From the NCBI GenBank assembly GCA_964487455.1, contig CAZARE010000156.1, positions 1 through 7,805 of the forward strand: a stretch of 7,805 bases of DNA, written 5' to 3'. The stretch is from DASWJZ01 sp964487455. Lineage in GTDB: Bacteria > Pseudomonadota > Alphaproteobacteria > Rhizobiales > Afifellaceae. A program made the position numbers and the translations under genes. This document shows, piece after piece, positions 5,262 to 7,805 of the stretch; positions within the stretch are counted from its first letter, which is position 1, and the number at the start of each line of letters is the position of its first letter. The notes under the pieces are model-generated. The model was not told the DNA's origin, ran no database searches, and saw only the letters and a list, made by a program, of their open reading frames with translations.

Positions 5262-6923
5262 TCACATGTTCAGATAGACCGGCCCCTCGCCGCCCTGCGG
5301 CGGCACCCAATTGATGTTCTCGTTCGGGTCCTTGATGTCGCACGTCTTGCAGTGCACGCAGTTCTGCGCGTTGATGACGAAGGTCGGCTCGCCCGATTCC
5401 TCAACCCACTCGTAAACGGCTGCCGGGCAGTAGCGCGCCGAGGGCCCGCCATAGACGTCGTGCTCGCTCGTCTTCTGCGTGACCGAGTCGGCGACGCGCA
5501 GATGCACCGGCTGGTCCTCCTCGTGGTTGGTGTTGGACAGGAACACCGAGGAGAGCCGGTCGAAAGTGAGGACGCCGTCGGGCTTCGGATAGTCGATCCG
5601 CTTGCACTTCGCGGCCGGCAGAAGCGTGGCGGAATCCGGCTTGCCGTGGCGGAGCGTGCCGAACAGCGAAAAGCCGAAAAGCTGGTTCGTCCACATGTCG
5701 AGCCCGCCGAGGGCCACGCCGCCGAGCGTGCCGAAGCGCGACCAAAGCGGCTTCACGTTCCTCACGCGCTTCAGATCCGCGCCGATCTCCGAGCCGCGCC
5801 ACGCGGCGTCGTAGCTTTCGAGCGCATCGTTCGCCCGGCCCTCGGCGAGCGCCGCCCTGACGTGCTCGGCGGCGAGCATGCCCGACAGCATGGCGTTGTG
5901 GCTTCCCTTGATACGCGGCACGTTGACGAAGCCGGCGGCGCAGCCGATCAGCGCGCCGCCCGGGAAGGCGAGCCTCGGCACGCTCTGGTATCCGCCTTCG
6001 GTGATCGCCCGCGCGCCGTAGCCGATACGCCGCCCGCCCTCGAACACGTCGCGGATCGCGTCGTGCGTCTTGAAGCGCTGGAACTCGTCGAACGGCGACA
6101 GCCACGGGTTGCGGTAGTTGAGATGCACGACGAAGCCGACCGAGACGAGGTTCTCGCCAAAATGATAGAGAAACGAGCCGCCGCCGGTCTTGCGGTCGAG
6201 CGGCCAGCCGAACGAATGCTGCACCAGGCCCGGCCGGTGCTTCGCCGGCTCGACCTCCCACAGCTCCTTCAGGCCGATGCCGAACTTCGGCGGCTCGGCG
6301 CCGTCGTCGAGGCCGAAGCGGCGGATCAGCTGCTTCGCGAGCGAGCCGCGCGCGCCTTCCGCGACCAACACGTATTTGCCGAGGAGCGCCATGCCGCGCT
6401 GATAGCTCGGCCCCGCCTCGCCATTGCGCGTCACGCCCATGTCGCCGGTCGCCACGCCGGTGACGCGGCCGCGATCGTCGGTGAGGACCTCCGCCGCCGC
6501 GAAGCCCGGGTAGATCTCCACGCCCAGCGCTTCCGCCTTCTCCGCCAGCCAGCGGCAGACCGCGCCGAGCGACACGATGAAATTGCCGTGGTTCGACATC
6601 AGCGGCGGCATCATGACATTCGGCAGGCGGAGCGAGCCCGACGGCCCGAGCCACAGGAAGCGGTCGTCGGCGACTGGAGTCTTGATCGGCGTGTCCTCGT
6701 CCCGCCATCCAGGCAGGAGCCGGTCGAGCCCGACGGGGTCGATGACCGCACCGGAGAGGATGTGCGCGCCCACCTCCGAGCCCTTCTCCAGGACGACGAC
6801 GGAGAGGTTCTGGTCAAGCTGCTTCAGCCGGATGGCGGCGGCGAGGCCGGCCGGGCCGGCGCCCACCACCACCACGTCGTATTCCATGCTCTCGCGCTCG
6901 GGGAGCGCGCCGGTCTCGGACAT
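5262..6923 (-). CDS. Electron transfer flavoprotein-ubiquinone oxidoreductase (ETF-QO)
   Basis: A 553-aa membrane-associated flavoprotein with an Fe-S cluster that passes electrons from reduced ETF (fatty-acid and amino-acid oxidation) to ubiquinone. Seen: the N-terminal FAD dinucleotide motif VVVVGAGPAGLAAA (residues 17-30), the family-typical KTGGGSFLYHFGENLVSVGF and NYRNPWLSPFDEFQRFKTH stretches, GCAAGFVNVPRIKGSHNAM, and the C-terminal cluster ligands Cys499 (RYCPAAVYE), Cys522, Cys525 and Cys528 (NCVHCKTCDIKDP). Length and all motifs match full-length bacterial and mitochondrial ETF-QO. The frame is open another 102 codons upstream, but the ATG at 6921-6923 gives the normal length and has GGAAG 7 nt before it; a second Met (residue 13) lies just before the FAD strand. 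It diverges from a VOC gene with 45 bp between. No ETF alpha/beta genes are in the window. Confidence 0.96.
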   Translation of the reverse strand: MSETGALPERESMEYDVVVVGAGPAGLAAAIRLKQLDQNLSVVVLEKGSEVGAHILSGAVIDPVGLDRLLPGWRDEDTPIKTPVADDRFLWLGPSGSLRLPNVMMPPLMSNHGNFIVSLGAVCRWLAEKAEALGVEIYPGFAAAEVLTDDRGRVTGVATGDMGVTRNGEAGPSYQRGMALLGKYVLVAEGARGSLAKQLIRRFGLDDGAEPPKFGIGLKELWEVEPAKHRPGLVQHSFGWPLDRKTGGGSFLYHFGENLVSVGFVVHLNYRNPWLSPFDEFQRFKTHDAIRDVFEGGRRIGYGARAITEGGYQSVPRLAFPGGALIGCAAGFVNVPRIKGSHNAMLSGMLAAEHVRAALAEGRANDALESYDAAWRGSEIGADLKRVRNVKPLWSRFGTLGGVALGGLDMWTNQLFGFSLFGTLRHGKPDSATLLPAAKCKRIDYPKPDGVLTFDRLSSVFLSNTNHEEDQPVHLRVADSVTQKTSEHDVYGGPSARYCPAAVYEWVEESGEPTFVINAQNCVHCKTCDIKDPNENINWVPPQGGEGPVYLNM

Positions 6924-6968
6924 CGCTGAGCTTCCGCCGTGTTCTCTGTCACCGGGATAACGCGTAGA

Positions 6969-7355
6969 ATGCACGGCGTGAAGGTCTCGAGATTCGATCA
7001 CATCGTCCTGGCAGTCGCCGACGTTGGGCGCACGTGCAGCTTCTATGAGCGCGTGCTCGGCATGGAGCCGCGCCAAGAACGCCCCGGCAAATGGTCGCTG
7101 CATTTCGGTGAGAACAAGATCAGTCTGCAGGACGCGGTCGCGGCGCCGTCGATCGCGCGCGACACGGTACCCGGTAGTGGGAACTTCTGCCTGATCACTG
7201 AGACGCCGATCGAGGAGGTGGTAAAGCATCTGAAACGCGAGGCCGTGTCTGTTGTCGACGGGCCGGGCGAGCGCTCCGGCGCAACGGGGACCATCCTGTC
7301 GGTCTATTTCAAGGACCCCGACGGCAATCTGGTGGAGGTGAGCAACCGGCCGTGA
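6969..7355 (+). CDS. VOC family (glyoxalase-fold) protein 2
   Basis: A 128-aa vicinal oxygen chelate protein, clearly related to the other VOC protein in the window: FDHIVLAVADV with His11, SFYERVLGME (24-33), LHFGENKISLQ (45-55 region), FCLITETPIEEV (73-84), GATGTILSVYF (104-114), DPDGNLVEV with Glu123. The position aligned with His50 of the other paralogue is Gln54 here; glutamine can ligate metal in some glyoxalases, but the change may alter metal use. The start is uncertain: ATG at 6969 is preferred, GTG at 6978 gives the tightest family N-terminus, and ATG at 6939 would leave only 15 bp to the divergent ETF-QO start. Its stop overlaps a GTG (7352-7355, GTGA) that opens the broken glycosylase remnant downstream. 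Substrate unknown. Confidence 0.88.
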   Translation: MHGVKVSRFDHIVLAVADVGRTCSFYERVLGMEPRQERPGKWSLHFGENKISLQDAVAAPSIARDTVPGSGNFCLITETPIEEVVKHLKREAVSVVDGPGERSGATGTILSVYFKDPDGNLVEVSNRP

Positions 7356-7569
7356 GGGGCCGCTGGAAGCCGACGATCACCGACGCTGCTGACCTCCCTG
7401 CGCTTCTATGGCGGGGGCGGGCGTCGACGTTGCGCTGTCGGAGGAGGCGGTCGACCGCTTCGCGGTGTCGCGGGCGGCGGCGGCGCGGACGCGCGAAGCC
7501 TTGCTTGCGGATAGACGCGCGTGCCGGCCCTGTCCATTGAGCCGCCCCCGGGCCGCCGAAGGTCGTTGA
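7352..7569 (+). pseudogene. Frameshifted N-terminal remnant of a uracil-DNA glycosylase (family 4-like)
   Basis: No single frame is intact, but pieces read as the N-terminus of the alphaproteobacterial family-4-type uracil-DNA glycosylase (formerly annotated as phage SPO1 DNA polymerase-related). From the GTG at 7352 comes ITDAADLPALL, in a second frame LRFY (7398-7409), and in a third frame AGVDVALSEEAVDRF (7417-7461) followed by an Ala/Arg linker to a stop at 7567-7569. The AGVD-x-AL-x-E-x-x-VDRF segment is the recognisable part. A G-run of five (7413-7417) lies at the last frame change. The catalytic core with its Fe-S cysteines is absent, so the gene would be both frameshifted and truncated. 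I recall this glycosylase beside ETF-QO in related genomes, which supports the reading. Alternatively it is a chance match in GC-rich noncoding DNA. Confidence 0.45.
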
Positions 7570-7653
7570 TCCGCTGTTCCAGCCGGCCAGTGGTCAACGT
7601 GCAGGCATATCGCTATGGTTGCGATCGATGCAACTCTGCGCGAGGGGGCAGAC
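7570..7653. other. Short spacer before the last gene
   Basis: This stretch carries no supported gene. It contains a weak inverted repeat ATCGC (7609-7613) / GCGAT (7621-7625) and, at its end, GAGGGGG (7642-7648), the ribosome binding site of the following gene. The glycosylase-like signal stops before it, so an end-join between the remnant and the new gene probably lies at about 7510-7600. No insertion-sequence ends or target duplications were recognised. Confidence 0.4.
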
Positions 7654-7805
7654 GTGGCTACGATCCGCTATGCGAAGGGCCCGGTCGTCTATCTCCACGA
7701 TCGGGAGGATCTCACGAAGAAGACCAAGCAGCTCCTTTGGGGCGACTGGCTGCGCATCGGCGACGACATTGACGACGAGTGGTCGGAGATCAAATGGGGC
7801 AAGGA
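7654..7805 (+). CDS. Unidentified protein, N-terminal 50 residues only (SH3-like start)
   Basis: The frame runs off the right edge. From the GTG at 7654 it reads MATIRYAKGPVVYLHDREDL, then a basic stretch TKKTKQ (21-26) and LLWGDWLRIGDDIDDEWSEI (27-46). The pattern (hydrophobic strand, turn, LLWGDWLRI, acidic turn, W-S-E-I-K-W-G) resembles the opening of a bacterial SH3-like domain, in which a strand marked by W/V-R-V leads to a turn and then a strand ending W-x-x-V-x. The GTG is preceded by GAGGGGG with 5 nt spacing, much better than for the ATG at 7615, which would add 13 residues. The enzymatic part, if any, is outside; SH3-like N-termini occur on metallo-beta-lactamase-fold hydrolases and peptidoglycan enzymes. 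The function is not assignable from this fragment. Confidence 0.6.
   Translation, partial: MATIRYAKGPVVYLHDREDLTKKTKQLLWGDWLRIGDDIDDEWSEIKWGK

Noticed and set aside
5401..6708. A 435-codon minus-strand frame overlapping ETF-QO in another phase
   Set aside because: Arg/Ala-rich shadow of the real frame, with no recognisable motif.
5352..6929. A 525-codon open frame on the plus strand, antisense to ETF-QO
   Set aside because: It lies wholly over a clear ETF-QO gene. Its His/Arg/Ala/Glu-rich composition is that of the reverse complement of GC-rich codons, and I see no domain or ribosome binding site.
7521..7772. An 83-codon plus-strand frame over the start of the last gene
   Set aside because: It overlaps the better supported frame from 7654, which has a strong ribosome binding site, and it looks compositionally random.
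1..7805. Search for CRISPR arrays, tRNA, rRNA, insertion sequences and attachment sites
   Set aside because: No regularly spaced repeats, no tRNA-like cloverleaf, no transposase-like protein and no flanked inverted repeats were recognised by eye; a covariance-model scan would be needed to exclude small RNAs.

Overview
This looks like a high-GC alphaproteobacterial chromosome segment, most probably from the Hyphomicrobiales (Rhizobiales) lineage. The evidence is the strong G/C preference at third codon positions, an alphaproteobacterial-type polyprenyl diphosphate synthase diverging from a DUF2007 / tRNA1(Val)-methyltransferase-like / S49 peptidase run, and an electron-transfer flavoprotein-ubiquinone oxidoreductase (ETF-QO). 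These assignments come from reading the proteins, not from a database search.

Left part (1-2847), conserved housekeeping. The 5' half of a polyprenyl diphosphate synthase gene (ubiquinone side chain) reads leftward off the window edge. Diverging from it are a 72-aa DUF2007 protein, a TrmN6/YfiC-like methyltransferase that overlaps it by 4 bp, a cytosolic S49 (SppA-type) serine peptidase with a complete Ser/Lys dyad, and a 58-aa protein with one short hydrophobic N-terminus that a gene finder could easily miss. The leader between the divergent genes contains two inverted repeats, the second ending 2 nt before the likely DUF2007 start.

Middle part (2848-5261), accessory genes. A solo Uma2-family nuclease-like gene points right. 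Facing it is a leftward group that reads, in transcription order, Phd/YefM antitoxin, VapC-like PIN toxin, a VOC (glyoxalase-fold) protein and a GNAT acetyltransferase. A perfect 7-1-7 palindrome lies 12 bp upstream of the antitoxin start and overlaps a plausible -10 box, so it is a good candidate autoregulatory operator.

Right part (5262-7805). A complete ETF-QO gene (FAD motif and four [4Fe-4S] cysteines) reads leftward and diverges from a second VOC protein. After the VOC gene come about 300 bp with no intact gene. They hold what appears to be a frameshifted, truncated N-terminus of a family-4-type uracil-DNA glycosylase. The window ends 50 codons into an unidentified gene whose start resembles an SH3-like domain.

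Functionally the genes are mostly independent: quinone biosynthesis and quinone reduction sit at the two ends, and the middle looks like an insertion-prone patch with a toxin-antitoxin module and Uma2. I see no CRISPR array, rRNA, tRNA or transposase. I do not see a convincing new multi-gene system. The best leads are the structured DUF2007 leader, the antitoxin operator, the broken glycosylase and the cut-off gene at the right edge.
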